A stretch of DNA of 64,000 bases from positions 62,001-126,000 of the forward strand of contig NZ_SIJC01000006.1 of NCBI RefSeq assembly GCF_010078385.1. The letters are read 5' to 3'. A model generated the notes under the pieces. It did not search any database and had not been told where the DNA came from. It was given only the letters and a program-made list of their open reading frames with translations. Made by a program: the position numbers and the translations under genes. The DNA is from Chengkuizengella sediminis (GTDB lineage: Bacteria; Bacillota; Bacilli; Paenibacillales; KCTC-33759). Below, piece after piece: positions 1 to 7,930 of this stretch; within the stretch, counting starts at the first letter, position 1; every line of letters begins with the position of its first letter.

Positions 1-75
1 AGATTAGCTGTAAATAAGGTAAAACTCAAGCTCTCATAATGGGCTAAACTAATTACTTATGTTTATATTAGAAAG

Positions 76-109
76 TAGACCGTACACCGTGTAGGCAAAG
101 GACGGTCTA
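76..109 (+). terminator. Hairpin like that of a holin-like toxin gene
   Basis: Arms TAGACCGT and ACGGTCTA enclose a loop ending in AGGCAAAGG. The hairpin just after the small toxin gene at 48779 has nearly the same arms and loop (TAGACCG...AGCCAAAGG...CGGTCTA). I infer that this is the 3' end of a decayed or partial copy of the same type of toxin gene. No clear toxin reading frame is left upstream. Confidence 0.45.
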
Positions 110-152
110 TTTCCATTGTTTATGAAAGTTAAGCAATTAATTGAGTCGTCAA

Positions 153-191
153 ATTACATTCATAATATGGTTAAAGAGGAATGAATGTAAT
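153..191. other. Inverted repeat upstream of the PadR gene
   Basis: Perfect 11-bp arms, ATTACATTCAT and ATGAATGTAAT, are separated by 17 bases. The element lies about 115 bases before the PadR gene start. It could be an operator or the terminator of an upstream gene; there is no U-run, so I cannot choose. Confidence 0.4.
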
Positions 192-304
192 AAACTACCA
201 GAATTTAATGGAGCTTATCTATAAAATTCAACAAAGTATTTTTTTATAATAGTACCTTGCATTATATAGTAATATGTATTATTATATTTCCAGGAGGTGA
301 TTGG

Positions 305-640
305 ATGGAAATCAACAAAGAGGTACTCAAAGGACATATAGATACATTAATCCTATCGATGTTATCTCTACGAGACATGTATGGTTATGAATTAGCTAAA
401 ATAGTGCGGGAAAAAAGCGACAATCAGTTTGAATTAAAAGAAGGTACTTTGTACTTATCTTTAAAACGATTAGAGAAAAATAAATGGATTGAATCGTATT
501 GGAGCGATGAACAAGGACCGGGCGGACGTAGAAAATATTATAAATTGACTCTGCTTGGACAAGAAGGGTTAGAACTGAAACGGACAGAATGGAAATTTGT
601 AAAAAAAATGATGGATTCATTTTTGGAAGGAGGAACTTAA
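305..640 (+). CDS. PadR-family transcriptional regulator
   Basis: A 111-aa cytoplasmic DNA-binding protein of the PadR winged-helix family. Visible family features are the N-terminal LKGHIDTLILSML helix, the MYGYEL recognition region near residue 21, the EGTLYLSLKRLEK helix and the GPGGRRKYYKLT wing near residue 68. The ATG at 305 is chosen because GGAGGTGA ends five bases before it; an earlier in-frame ATG at 257 has no such site. The next gene starts one base after the stop and encodes a membrane protein of the type commonly paired with PadR regulators, so the two likely form an autoregulated operon. Confidence 0.9.
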   Translation: MEINKEVLKGHIDTLILSMLSLRDMYGYELAKIVREKSDNQFELKEGTLYLSLKRLEKNKWIESYWSDEQGPGGRRKYYKLTLLGQEGLELKRTEWKFVKKMMDSFLEGGT

Positions 641-641
641 T

Positions 642-1337
642 ATGAAACAAATAGATCAATATATAAATTCCATATATAAAGAGACAAATGGAAACAAACA
701 AGAAACAAAGGAATTAAAAGAAGAGATGAAATCACATCTAATCGAAGCCGTACATGAGTTGAAAGAGGAAGGACACACTGAACAAGAAGCGATTAATATT
801 GCCATTGAACGTTTTGGAGAAGAAAGGGAGGTAAGTTCGATCATCCTAAAACTCACAACAGCAAAGAAAAAACTAGAAAATAAAATCATAAAATCGGCTG
901 TGGTTATTTTGTTGCTTGGAACTGTTTTGAGTGTGATATTTTTACTGATGGATTGGAATAATACAACAGAGAGACAGAACTTTGCAAATCAAATATTTAA
1001 GAAATTAGGCACGAATTCAGAGATTTCAGAAGAGGCAGAACAATTTATAACTACATTTGTGAAAAGTAATGCAAGTATATATGAAATGAGTGTAGAATTC
1101 ATTACAGAAGAATGGAATCGCCCTATTGATTATGGTATTAAGGATGGTACTTGGTTTACAAATTACTTGATAAAAGATGGTAAGGATTTCAGTAATAGAT
1201 ATTGGGCTGTAGATATATGGATGACGAAATACACATATCTTAGCATAGGTATATTAAGTGGAAGTATAAGTATTTTCTTGTCTTTGCTTATGGTTTGGAT
1301 TATCATGAAAAAATATCGAATTAAGAGGGAAGTTTAA
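642..1337 (+). CDS. Permease-prefix (HAAS-type) membrane protein, PadR partner
   Basis: A 231-aa protein. Residues 1-75 are a charged helical region with EAINIAIERFGEEREV, typical of the HAAS/permease-prefix domain found next to PadR regulators. Membrane segments lie at about residues 86-105 and 197-220; between them is an extracytoplasmic stretch of about 90 residues. It follows padR with one base between and has its own GGAGG site. In such pairs the membrane protein is thought to act with the regulator or with a transporter; the exact role is not known. I infer a sensory or envelope-stress role only from the pairing. Confidence 0.75.
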   Translation: MKQIDQYINSIYKETNGNKQETKELKEEMKSHLIEAVHELKEEGHTEQEAINIAIERFGEEREVSSIILKLTTAKKKLENKIIKSAVVILLLGTVLSVIFLLMDWNNTTERQNFANQIFKKLGTNSEISEEAEQFITTFVKSNASIYEMSVEFITEEWNRPIDYGIKDGTWFTNYLIKDGKDFSNRYWAVDIWMTKYTYLSIGILSGSISIFLSLLMVWIIMKKYRIKREV

Positions 1338-1507
1338 ATCGGGTTGTTTTTAAATGGACAAACTGGAAATATGATCAATTGATATATGAATAGATATAAC
1401 ATATAATCATCTGATAGATTAAAAATCCGTAATTCTTTACACTTTAAGAATTTATTTTTAATGAATAAAGTATAAGTGCAACTACCCCTCTGTCTTCACC
1501 TTTGAGG

Positions 1508-1530
1508 CTCGCCAATCGGCGAGTTTTCTT
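1508..1530 (+). terminator. Rho-independent terminator of the padR operon
   Basis: The stem CTCGCC/GGCGAG with loop AATC is followed by TTTTCTTT, about 170 bases after the operon's last stop and before the MFS gene. Confidence 0.7.
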
Positions 1531-1579
1531 TACGGATTTTTTTTTGTTTTAGACAAACTATCTAGGAGAGACACATTAC

Positions 1580-2806
1580 ATGAATTTTATTGAGCAAACT
1601 GCTAAGATTTTGAAGATACCTGAGTATAAATCATTAATCCTGTTAAATATTTTGTTCGGGATATCAGCTTCATTTATTTTCCCATATAATTCGATGTTTG
1701 GAATTGATGAAGTAGGCATGAGTAATATATCGTTTGGGGTTTTTATGACGATTTCAGCAATTGTGGGTATATTTATCAGTACGTATATTGGAAAACTATC
1801 TGATGGACGTTATAGTCGGAAAAGCATCTTAATAGTGGTAACGATTTCAGCCTTTATTGCTTACGTATTATATGCTTACGTTCGTAACTATTTCTTATTA
1901 TTGTTTATTGCTTCCTTTTTTATAGGGATCGCTTCCTCAGGTTTCCCTCAAGTATTTGCATATGCTAGAGAGGCAGTAGATCGCGCCAAATTACCATCAA
2001 AAGAAATGCCGTATGCAATGAACTTATTTAGAATGTTTTTTGCATTATCATGGACAGTGGGTCCAGCAATAGCCGCATTTGTGTTACTACAATACGATTT
2101 TAAAGGATTATTTTTAGTAGCTGCATCTGGTTATTTGCTCATATTCTTTTTTATTATTAAATTTTTAAAACATCATGATCCACAAGCTTCAAAGCCGAAA
2201 GAACCCGTAAATTTAAGGGAGTTTATCACACGTCCCTATATATTTGCAAACTTATTTGCTTTTATATTGATTGCCTCAGCCAACACAGTGAACATGATGA
2301 ATATGCCGCAATTCATTACAAAGGTATTAAATGGAACGGAAGCAAACGTAGGTTGGGCTTTCAGTATACCACCAATTTTTGAAATTCCATTTATGTTGGG
2401 GTTTGGATTATTGGCTGCAAGAATAGATAGTAGTGTTCTGATCAAATTAGGTGTTTTTATAGCAACGATATATTTCTCGATATTAATGTTTGTTGAAGCA
2501 CCTTGGCAGATTTATGTCATTCAATTCTTAAGCGCAGCCTACATTTCGATTACAAATGGGATTGCTATCAGTTATTTTCAAGACTTTATTCCTGATGAAC
2601 CTGGTACAGCAACAACTCTTTATATGAACACTTCAAAAATTGGAAGTACGTTAGGATTTTTATTGTTTGGTTTTGTTTCTGAGTATTTTGGTTATCGTGA
2701 AGTTGTTATTTTATGTATGGTTTTTATGGCTATTGCATTTTGTGTCTTATTGTTGTTTAGAAAAGATAAAAGTTTTGTGTTTCAGACACGAAGAAAATTA
2801 GTATAA
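1580..2806 (+). CDS. MFS transporter, SetA/SetB sugar-efflux-like
   Basis: A 408-aa protein with 12 predicted membrane segments, the usual MFS length. The loop after helix 2 carries GKLSDGRYSRKS, an MFS motif A variant, and the central cytoplasmic loop is near residue 205 (KHHDPQASKPKEP). The overall pattern resembles the SetB-like group of sugar or drug efflux proteins; the substrate cannot be told from sequence. The ATG follows CTAGGAGAG. The gene stands alone between terminators and runs convergent to the amidase gene. Confidence 0.8.
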   Translation: MNFIEQTAKILKIPEYKSLILLNILFGISASFIFPYNSMFGIDEVGMSNISFGVFMTISAIVGIFISTYIGKLSDGRYSRKSILIVVTISAFIAYVLYAYVRNYFLLLFIASFFIGIASSGFPQVFAYAREAVDRAKLPSKEMPYAMNLFRMFFALSWTVGPAIAAFVLLQYDFKGLFLVAASGYLLIFFFIIKFLKHHDPQASKPKEPVNLREFITRPYIFANLFAFILIASANTVNMMNMPQFITKVLNGTEANVGWAFSIPPIFEIPFMLGFGLLAARIDSSVLIKLGVFIATIYFSILMFVEAPWQIYVIQFLSAAYISITNGIAISYFQDFIPDEPGTATTLYMNTSKIGSTLGFLLFGFVSEYFGYREVVILCMVFMAIAFCVLLLFRKDKSFVFQTRRKLV

Positions 2807-2855
2807 AAAAAAGCATCACATTCCACTTAAGTTGTGGTGTATGATGCTTTTTTTG
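2805..2855. terminator. Bidirectional terminator
   Basis: A long stem with arms AAAAAAAGCATCA and TGATGCTTTTTTT lies between the convergent MFS and amidase genes. It offers a U-run in both directions. Confidence 0.85.
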
Positions 2856-2867
2856 TTTTACGAATTT

Positions 2868-3674
2868 CTAAAGCTCATTGATAGGTGGTTTTTGTATAAT
2901 GTGATATTGGAATTTACTGTGATCCCATGTTAGCTCCGTTCCAAAAGATTCAGTTAAAAATCTTAAAGGTACATAAGTCATATTATTGATTAAATAGGAA
3001 TCAATAAGTATAGGTTCTCCATTTAACAATCCATTTACTTTCCTTTGAATAGATGGCAATTCAACCTGTGTATCTGGTAGTTGAGGGTTTATAAATAATT
3101 TTTCGAAAAATTCACAAATCGATTCGACTAGAATTAAAGCACAAGCTCTTCTAAACTCATCAGAAAGAATATACTTTAAATCAAGATGATTTGTGAAAAA
3201 TCCATGTTCACAGAGAACAGCTGTCATATTTGTTTCACGTATCATATGGAAATCAGACCATGAGTTTGGTTTGGATTCATGTACCCCTGTTCCATGTATT
3301 CCAATAGGGCTTCCTTCCATTTTATTAGCCCAGATTTTTGCTAACCTCTTGCCTTCATTTGAGTTGTGCCAATAAAAGGCACAAGCTCCATTTGCAACAG
3401 GAACACCTGCATTTGCATGAATACTAATTAATAAATCCACTTTTTCTTTATTTGCAAGATTTGTTCTATCAATCAATGAAACCTCGTCATCAAATGGCTG
3501 GGTTAGGAGCACCTCAAATCCATTGATTTCTAGTAATTCTTGTGCATATTTAACAACGGTTACGTTGAATTCATGCTCTTCAAATATACCCCCATCATAT
3601 ATAATTCCCTTTCCCCCTGTTTCCTCGTAAGTATCTGAACTGTGACCTGTATCCAGAGCAATTTTAATTGGCAA
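2868..3674 (-). CDS. N-acetylmuramoyl-L-alanine amidase, endolysin-like
   Basis: About 268 aa. Residues 1-175 are an Amidase_3 zinc hydrolase: IALDTGHSS holds the first metal histidine, the conserved glutamate lies in FEEHEFN, ISIHANA holds another histidine, and LCEHGFF holds the catalytic glutamate. It cuts the bond between MurNAc and the stem peptide. Residues 205-260 resemble a copper-amine-oxidase-type stalk domain (ILIDSYLINNMTYVPLRFLTESFG). There is no signal peptide, as expected for an endolysin that passes through a holin. I prefer the TTG at 3674 (MPIKIALD); a GTG at 3683 is possible. It is the last gene of the lysis cassette. Confidence 0.85.
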   Translation of the reverse strand: MPIKIALDTGHSSDTYEETGGKGIIYDGGIFEEHEFNVTVVKYAQELLEINGFEVLLTQPFDDEVSLIDRTNLANKEKVDLLISIHANAGVPVANGACAFYWHNSNEGKRLAKIWANKMEGSPIGIHGTGVHESKPNSWSDFHMIRETNMTAVLCEHGFFTNHLDLKYILSDEFRRACALILVESICEFFEKLFINPQLPDTQVELPSIQRKVNGLLNGEPILIDSYLINNMTYVPLRFLTESFGTELTWDHSKFQYHIIQKPPINEL

Positions 3675-3702
3675 AAAAATCACTTCTTTTCTTTATTAAA
3701 TA

Positions 3703-3948
3703 TCATTCAGCTTTTGTATTTTTAGCTTTTTCTTTAAAAATAGTGATCGAATCTTTGGTCATATTCATAGCGTTAATTCCAGTTATTGCACAAATCAATG
3801 TAATTAGAAATGTTAACAAATTATCAGTAATTCCTTTACCAGTTACATACATCGTTAGTGCAAATACAGATGATATGAAAAAGATGATTACTAAAACACT
3901 TAATTTCATTTCATTTACTGAAAAAACCTTGTCAAATAAATTATTCAT
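3703..3948 (-). CDS. Holin-like small membrane protein
   Basis: An 81-aa protein with two hydrophobic segments (about residues 15-38 and 44-62) and a charged KEKAKNTKAE tail, the shape of class II phage holins. I chose the second ATG (MNNLFDK) because GGAGGTG lies about ten bases before it; the first ATG at 3954 is too close. It sits between the XhlA-like gene and the amidase gene, the order of PBSX-type lysis cassettes. It likely forms membrane lesions that let the amidase reach the wall. The family is not identified by motif, so the call rests on topology and position. Confidence 0.7.
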   Translation of the reverse strand: MNNLFDKVFSVNEMKLSVLVIIFFISSVFALTMYVTGKGITDNLLTFLITLICAITGINAMNMTKDSITIFKEKAKNTKAE

Positions 3949-3964
3949 ATCCATAACACCTCCT

Positions 3965-4336
3965 TTACAAACCTAAAGAATTTTTAATGAGTAACATAAT
4001 AATAGAGAGTACCATTCCCATTAAAAGCCAAGCAGATTTAAGTAAAAATTGTTCCCATTTTACATTAGAGTGATTATTATGATCAGTTATTTTTTCAAAC
4101 ATTTTCTTGCTATCTTTTGTCATTTGATAATTAATTTTTGCAATGTTTAATCCCATTGATGTAATGTCTTTTCTTATTTCCTCAAGTACAGTTTGTGTTT
4201 TAATTTGTCCTTCTCTATTTAGGTCAATTTTTAACCACATCTCCTCGATATTTCGATCCATTGTATCAAATCTCTTATCCACTCCTTCCATACGTGTTTT
4301 TAATACTTCAATCTCTTTCCTTTCTTCTTCACTCAT
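3965..4336 (-). CDS. XhlA-like hemolysin/holin-associated protein
   Basis: A 123-aa protein. Residues 1-85 are a long charged coiled coil (EVLKTRMEGVDKRFDTMDRN) and residues 98-118 are one C-terminal membrane segment, the plan of XhlA-type proteins (PBSX XhlA is about 90 aa; this one is longer). XhlA works with a holin and an amidase in host lysis. It is the first gene of the minus-strand cassette, with a clear site at TAGGAGTGTG. It is divergent from the sigma-like genes at 4585; the 248-bp gap must hold both promoters. Confidence 0.75.
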   Translation of the reverse strand: MSEEERKEIEVLKTRMEGVDKRFDTMDRNIEEMWLKIDLNREGQIKTQTVLEEIRKDITSMGLNIAKINYQMTKDSKKMFEKITDHNNHSNVKWEQFLLKSAWLLMGMVLSIIMLLIKNSLGL

Positions 4337-4584
4337 TTCATCACACTCCTAAGTGTTGTAATTAATAAATAAATAAAAGTAACCAAAAAACAACTTTTTG
4401 TAAAAAATATTAGGACTGAAAATTGAAATAAGGTTGCTAAAAATAAAATTTAATAGTTTTTATGATGGATTTTTTTATATTTTTATATAAAATATTACAA
4501 AATATCTCATTTTTTGTTGTGAAAAGAACCTTCAATTTACCTTTATTATTGAAAGCTATTTTCTGGATTGGAGGTGATGGCGAA

Positions 4585-4947
4585 ATGAGTTTGGAAATTG
4601 AAGAAACAATAGGAGCTATGGATACTTATCGAGTTTTGTTAAAAAGGATGGCTTGGAGGATACAGTATGCAGCAAAAGTACGCAGAAAAAAAGAATGGTT
4701 AGTAGAATTTGATGAATGTCTATGTACCACGCAAAGTTTCCTGCCAGATATGGTTTCGAGGTATTATCTCTTAGAATTGTTATCTCTTCTTTCTTCAAAT
4801 AAAGAAAAGTATATTTTACAAAAAATATACTTTGAAGGTTTTACGGAACTTGAACTGGCAAAAGAATTAAATATAAGCCAACAGGCGGTGAATAAATGCA
4901 AAAAGAAGGCAATCCAAACAATACGTCAGAAGATCTCCTCCTCTTAA
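4585..4947 (+). CDS. Sigma-70 region-4-like protein (SigO/UviA type)
   Basis: A 120-aa protein. The C-terminal third (EKYILQKIYFEGFTELELAKELNISQQAVNKCKKKAIQTIRQ) is a sigma region 4 helix-turn-helix, which reads a -35 box. No region 2 is visible: the protein is too short to be a complete sigma factor. The ATG at 4585 follows GGAGGTG; the open frame reaches back to 4462, but that part reads as AT-rich non-coding DNA. The next gene overlaps it by 52 bases and may supply the core-binding part, as RsoA does for SigO in B. subtilis. That two-subunit model is inferred from gene order and size. Confidence 0.7.
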   Translation: MSLEIEETIGAMDTYRVLLKRMAWRIQYAAKVRRKKEWLVEFDECLCTTQSFLPDMVSRYYLLELLSLLSSNKEKYILQKIYFEGFTELELAKELNISQQAVNKCKKKAIQTIRQKISSS

Positions 4948-5123
4948 AATTAGTAGAAAAAGCAAAAACGGGTGATAAGGAAAGTATGAGTGCGATCCTG
5001 CAATTATTTGAAGAAGATATTTTAAAGTTAATAAAGTATATTCCAATGCCTCGGGAGGATGCAAATCAAGCATTAATTACGGAATTTTTATCACTAATTC
5101 TTGAAGAGCCTAAAAAAAATTAA
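4896..5123 (+). CDS. HTH_16/RsoA-like small sigma co-factor
   Basis: A 75-aa protein. Residues 15-50 (LLLKLVEKAKTGDKESMSAI) match the short helical domain found in RsoA-like proteins and at the N terminus of Tn916-type sigma-like regulators, related to sigma region 2. It starts inside the previous gene at an AGGCGGTG site, so its translation is probably coupled to it. With the region-4 protein it could form one split sigma factor controlling the divergent lysis genes and the two genes downstream. Confidence in the coding call is high; the partner role is inferred. Confidence 0.65.
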   Translation: MQKEGNPNNTSEDLLLLKLVEKAKTGDKESMSAILQLFEEDILKLIKYIPMPREDANQALITEFLSLILEEPKKN

Positions 5124-5163
5124 AATCTAGTTGTTAAAATGTTTGCAAAATTACAGTAATAGA

Positions 5164-5230
5164 TAGAGACAGAAATAAAGCATAGTTGGTTTGGGATAGA
5201 CCGATATGCTGTATATCCCTAATGTCTCTA
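5164..5230 (+). ncRNA. Structured 5' leader with possible pseudoknot
   Basis: Three interlocked helices can be drawn. The outer stem is TAGAGACA (5164-5171) with TGTCTCTA (5223-5230). An inner stem is AGCATA (5179-5184) with TATGCT (5205-5210). GGGATA (5193-5198), in the loop of the inner stem, pairs with TATCCC (5214-5219) outside it, giving an H-type pseudoknot. It lies 37 bases before the start of the 200-aa gene. I do not recognise it as a known riboswitch. Confidence 0.5.
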
Positions 5231-5267
5231 TGAAAGACAAAAAACAATTAAAAAGGAGAAATTAAAA

Positions 5268-5870
5268 ATGGAATATCAATTGAAGATTGAATTTGAAGAT
5301 AAAGATTTGAAAAATATTTATAGTGCTGCTCAGAAAGTGGTACTAATAAAGGAATCTCCAGGTAATGATTCAGTTGCTTGGGTTACGATTGATCCATTCG
5401 AATATAACACAGTGAGTTGGAATGAAAATTATAATGTTTATTGTTCTAAGACACAAATTCAAAATGGTGCAACAATTGATAAATTATCTGAAAAAAATGC
5501 AGAGGAAAGATCTGTTTATGACTTTGGAAGTGGAATATTTGAAAATAACAAAGGTGAGAAAACAAGTAAGGGTTCATATCAAGTAAATAATACAACTACT
5601 GATAATCTTACATTTGGTTTAGCACAAGATGTTGTAGCAAATGGAAGTAAAACGATTGGAGCACCTATTAACGCTTCTACTGTACTTGCAGGACAAAATG
5701 GTATTTTTACACCATTTGAAAAAGTAAAGATTTTACTGCAATCCAATGTAATGGACGGACTAGTGCTATCTACAATTTCTAGTAATATCTATACTGCAGA
5801 ATTTGGTGGGGAGATTGATTCGCTCTCTGTTAGATATGATGGATCCACAGGGCACTTCATTGAAATATAA
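5268..5870 (+). CDS. Hypothetical 200-aa beta-rich protein
   Basis: No signal peptide and no membrane segment. The sequence is rich in Ser, Thr, Asn and Gly and looks beta-stranded throughout, ending with an FGGEIDSLSVRYDG strand region. It has a strong AAAAGGAG site, a structured leader and its own terminator, so it may be expressed at high level. It lies between the split sigma genes and a leaderless metalloprotease, which suggests a released effector or structural protein. I do not recognise the family with certainty. Confidence 0.65.
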   Translation: MEYQLKIEFEDKDLKNIYSAAQKVVLIKESPGNDSVAWVTIDPFEYNTVSWNENYNVYCSKTQIQNGATIDKLSEKNAEERSVYDFGSGIFENNKGEKTSKGSYQVNNTTTDNLTFGLAQDVVANGSKTIGAPINASTVLAGQNGIFTPFEKVKILLQSNVMDGLVLSTISSNIYTAEFGGEIDSLSVRYDGSTGHFIEI

Positions 5871-5885
5871 TTCTAGTGCTAGAAT

Positions 5886-5916
5886 TGGGATTCTGAATAT
5901 GGAATCCCAGTTTTTA
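5886..5916 (+). terminator. Terminator of the 200-aa gene
   Basis: The 8-bp stem TGGGATTC/GAATCCCA is followed by GTTTTTAA. Confidence 0.8.
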
Positions 5917-5957
5917 ACACTTTTAAATACAACTACAATATAAAGGGGACGTTTTTT

Positions 5958-6863
5958 ATGGCAACACCATTAGCAGGATGGAAATATCCGACTAAAGATA
6001 TTGATTATAGTTCTGGGGGTACTTCTTACTGGTTAACTGCAGCAGAAAATTGGAATGGTGCAACGAATGTAAATTTGAATGAAAAGAGTGGTACTAGTTT
6101 TAAAGCAAGTGAAGTGGAAAAAAGAGACGCTTCTTGGGATGGAATTACTTACACATGGGAAACAGGTGGTATCGTAACAAAAACAGAATGTTATCTCAAT
6201 ACTCATTATACAAAAAATTATAATGATGATACGATTAACGGTATAGCTACACATGAGTTTGGGCATGCGATTGGATTAGCTCATAATGAATCAACTCCTT
6301 CAGTAATGTATCCTTACACAAATGACAGAAATTATCTTGTTCCTCAAGAGGATGATATTACTGCAATAAACAGTTTATACCCTAATTCCACCTCTTCAAT
6401 CACTGACAAACAATTGGTCAGTTCTCACGCTAGTTTTGCATTTAATTACAATAATCACCAATCACTTTTTAATGATGCAGATCTTATTGTTGAAGGAGAA
6501 GTAAGTAGAGAGATGGGTACAATTAAAAAAGGGGAAAATTTATACGATTTTTATACTGTATCAAAAATTAAAATAGATTCTGTATTTAAAGGAGACCAGT
6601 GCTTAAAAAACACAGAAATCTATGTACACCAAATGGGTGGAGAAGATGAATGTAAATTAGTGAAAAATGATGAAACGACCCATTTAATAGAGAGGGATAA
6701 AGTATTCATTTTCCTTAGACAATGTTCAGACGAGTTTTATCCGCTAAATGAAGATGAGAGTATTTATCTACGCACTCAGGATAATGAATATACTCATCTC
6801 AAATCAAAGCAAGAATTTAGTGTGATGGAATTATATAGAAAATTTAGTTGTCGTAAGAAATAA
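5958..6863 (+). CDS. Matrixin-type zinc metalloprotease, no signal peptide
   Basis: A 301-aa protein. HEFGHAIGLAH near residue 102 fits the metzincin zinc motif HExxHxxGxxH, followed by PSVMYPY, the Met-turn, about 12 residues later: an M10-like peptidase domain in residues 1-145. The C-terminal half (150-301) is a separate region with several Cys residues, not recognised. The N terminus MATPLAGWKYPT has no signal peptide or obvious propeptide Cys switch, which is odd for a secreted protease and fits release through the nearby holin cassette. The start follows AAAGGGGAC. Confidence 0.8.
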   Translation: MATPLAGWKYPTKDIDYSSGGTSYWLTAAENWNGATNVNLNEKSGTSFKASEVEKRDASWDGITYTWETGGIVTKTECYLNTHYTKNYNDDTINGIATHEFGHAIGLAHNESTPSVMYPYTNDRNYLVPQEDDITAINSLYPNSTSSITDKQLVSSHASFAFNYNNHQSLFNDADLIVEGEVSREMGTIKKGENLYDFYTVSKIKIDSVFKGDQCLKNTEIYVHQMGGEDECKLVKNDETTHLIERDKVFIFLRQCSDEFYPLNEDESIYLRTQDNEYTHLKSKQEFSVMELYRKFSCRKK

Positions 6864-6873
6864 ATAATATACA

Positions 6874-6912
6874 ATTACCGGAAATACTTTACGTGTTTCT
6901 GGTAATTTTTTT
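6874..6912 (+). terminator. Terminator after the metalloprotease
   Basis: Arms ATTACCGGAAATA and TGTTTCTGGTAAT (imperfect) are followed by TTTTTTATA. Confidence 0.75.
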
Positions 6913-7068
6913 ATATTTAGTTTTATTAAAAAAGAGATTTTTTCCATGGGAAAATCCATCTCATGGCAACTAGCATTAATAACTCTGCGCCCCAGAAATT
7001 TTAGTTATCCTTTTTTTAAAAGTGGATTCCAAATAATGTACACATAGACGAGTTAAAAAAGCAAAGTG

Positions 7069-7333
7069 ATGGCGGAACTGAATGTAGTCGTAGAGTATGA
7101 CGAAGTAGGTTATATTACAGATGAGGATCAAGAAGAGATGCAGATGCACTTTTAGAAATTTACAAGGAGGGCACTGTAGAAGAAAATAAGGATAGGTTGC
7201 CTGAAGAACGTATATTTGTAAAAGATTGGGACGTCTCTCCTATTTATAATAAAGATAACCACACTCTAGAATATTCAATGATTCTAGAAGACAGTACACA
7301 AATACCTCTGATCAACTATCATGGAATATCCAA
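7069..7333 (+). pseudogene. Frameshifted hypothetical gene joined to a tnpB remnant
   Basis: An ATG at 7069 reads MAELNVVVEYDEVGYITDED and stops after 28 residues. Shifting frame gives a continuous DADALLEIYKEGTVEENK...DWDVSPIYN up to about 7325, where the sequence turns into a TnpB fragment. The original protein, probably about 85-100 aa, is not recognised. The join suggests that the gene was cut by the insertion sequence and then decayed. Confidence 0.5.
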
Positions 7334-7729
7334 TGCTAGAAATGATTATTTGCAAAAAATTTCAACCGAAGTTGTCAAAAACCACGACATGATCGGGTTA
7401 GAAGACTTGCATGTAAAAAACATGCTCAAAAACAGAAATCTAGCAAAAGCAATAACGGAAGTCTCTTGGGCAAAGTTTCGTACGATGCTTGAATATAAAG
7501 CGAAATGGTATAGCAAAGATGTGATTATTGTATCTAAAACATTCGCTTCAAGCCAACTTTGTTCTAAATGCGTTACAAAAACAAAGACGTTGAGAATCTT
7601 AATTTTCGAGAATGGGAATGCCCATCTTGCCACACTCATCATGATCGAGATATTAACGCAGGACTTAATCTAAGAAGAAGCCATTCGTCTCTTAACCGTA
7701 GGAACTACGGGGATAGCCTAATCCATTAG
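7334..7729 (+). pseudogene. tnpB remnant of an IS200/IS605-family element
   Basis: The translation shows NDYLQKISTEVVKNHD, DMIGLEDLHVKNM and [13 protein letters not shown], typical of the C-terminal half of TnpB. A one-base loss near 7573 (TGCGTTAC) breaks the frame; in the other frame it continues with [19 protein letters not shown] and [15 protein letters not shown], completing the zinc ribbon and the last acidic residue of the RuvC site, up to TAG at 7727. The N-terminal half is missing. TnpB is an RNA-guided nuclease; this copy cannot be active. Confidence 0.85.
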
Positions 7730-7799
7730 AGACTATTAGGTTTCTGTACTTAGGAATCCCCCACTTCAAACGCAAAGCGTTAAGTGGTGGGAGTGTTCA
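7676..7799 (+). mobile_element. IS200/IS605 right end with omega-RNA scaffold region
   Basis: The 3' end of tnpB and the following 70 bases contain GGAATCCCCCACTTCA and the hairpin CACTTCAAACGCAAAGCGTTAAGTG before GTGGGAGTGTTCAA. In this family the right end gives the guide (omega) RNA, with guide bases coming from the flank just after the end. A second copy at 20481 matches over about 124 bp with few changes. Confidence 0.75.
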
Positions 7800-7881
7800 A
7801 ACTCGTAACTGATCCTGCAGATTTAGAAAGAGATAAAAACACTTTATACAACGCTATATTAAATTTTACATTGATCTATTC

Positions 7882-7930
7882 TAAATCATGTGGCATTACT
7901 GAATAAAGAAGTAGCGTCTTTCTTCATTTA
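7882..7930 (+). repeat. R1 element, degenerate
   Basis: AATCATGTGGCATTACTG, AATAAAGAAG, TAGCG, TCTTTCTTCAT align with the R1 core (AATCTGGCGC, CTAATAAAGAAG, GCG, TCTTTCTTTAT). The right arm is lost. It lies directly before a decayed copy of the SMI1 unit, the same place as the intact R1 before the intact SMI1 gene. Confidence 0.5.

Noticed and set aside
257-304. Longer N terminus of the PadR protein
   Set aside because: The added 16 codons precede the strong GGAGGTGA site and do not match the family start.
2868-4336. A prophage
   Set aside because: Only lysis-type genes are seen; there are no capsid, tail, terminase or integrase genes around them.
4462-4584. Longer N terminus of the sigma-like protein
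   Set aside because: The added part is AT-rich, Phe/Ile-rich noise upstream of the GGAGGTG site at 4569.
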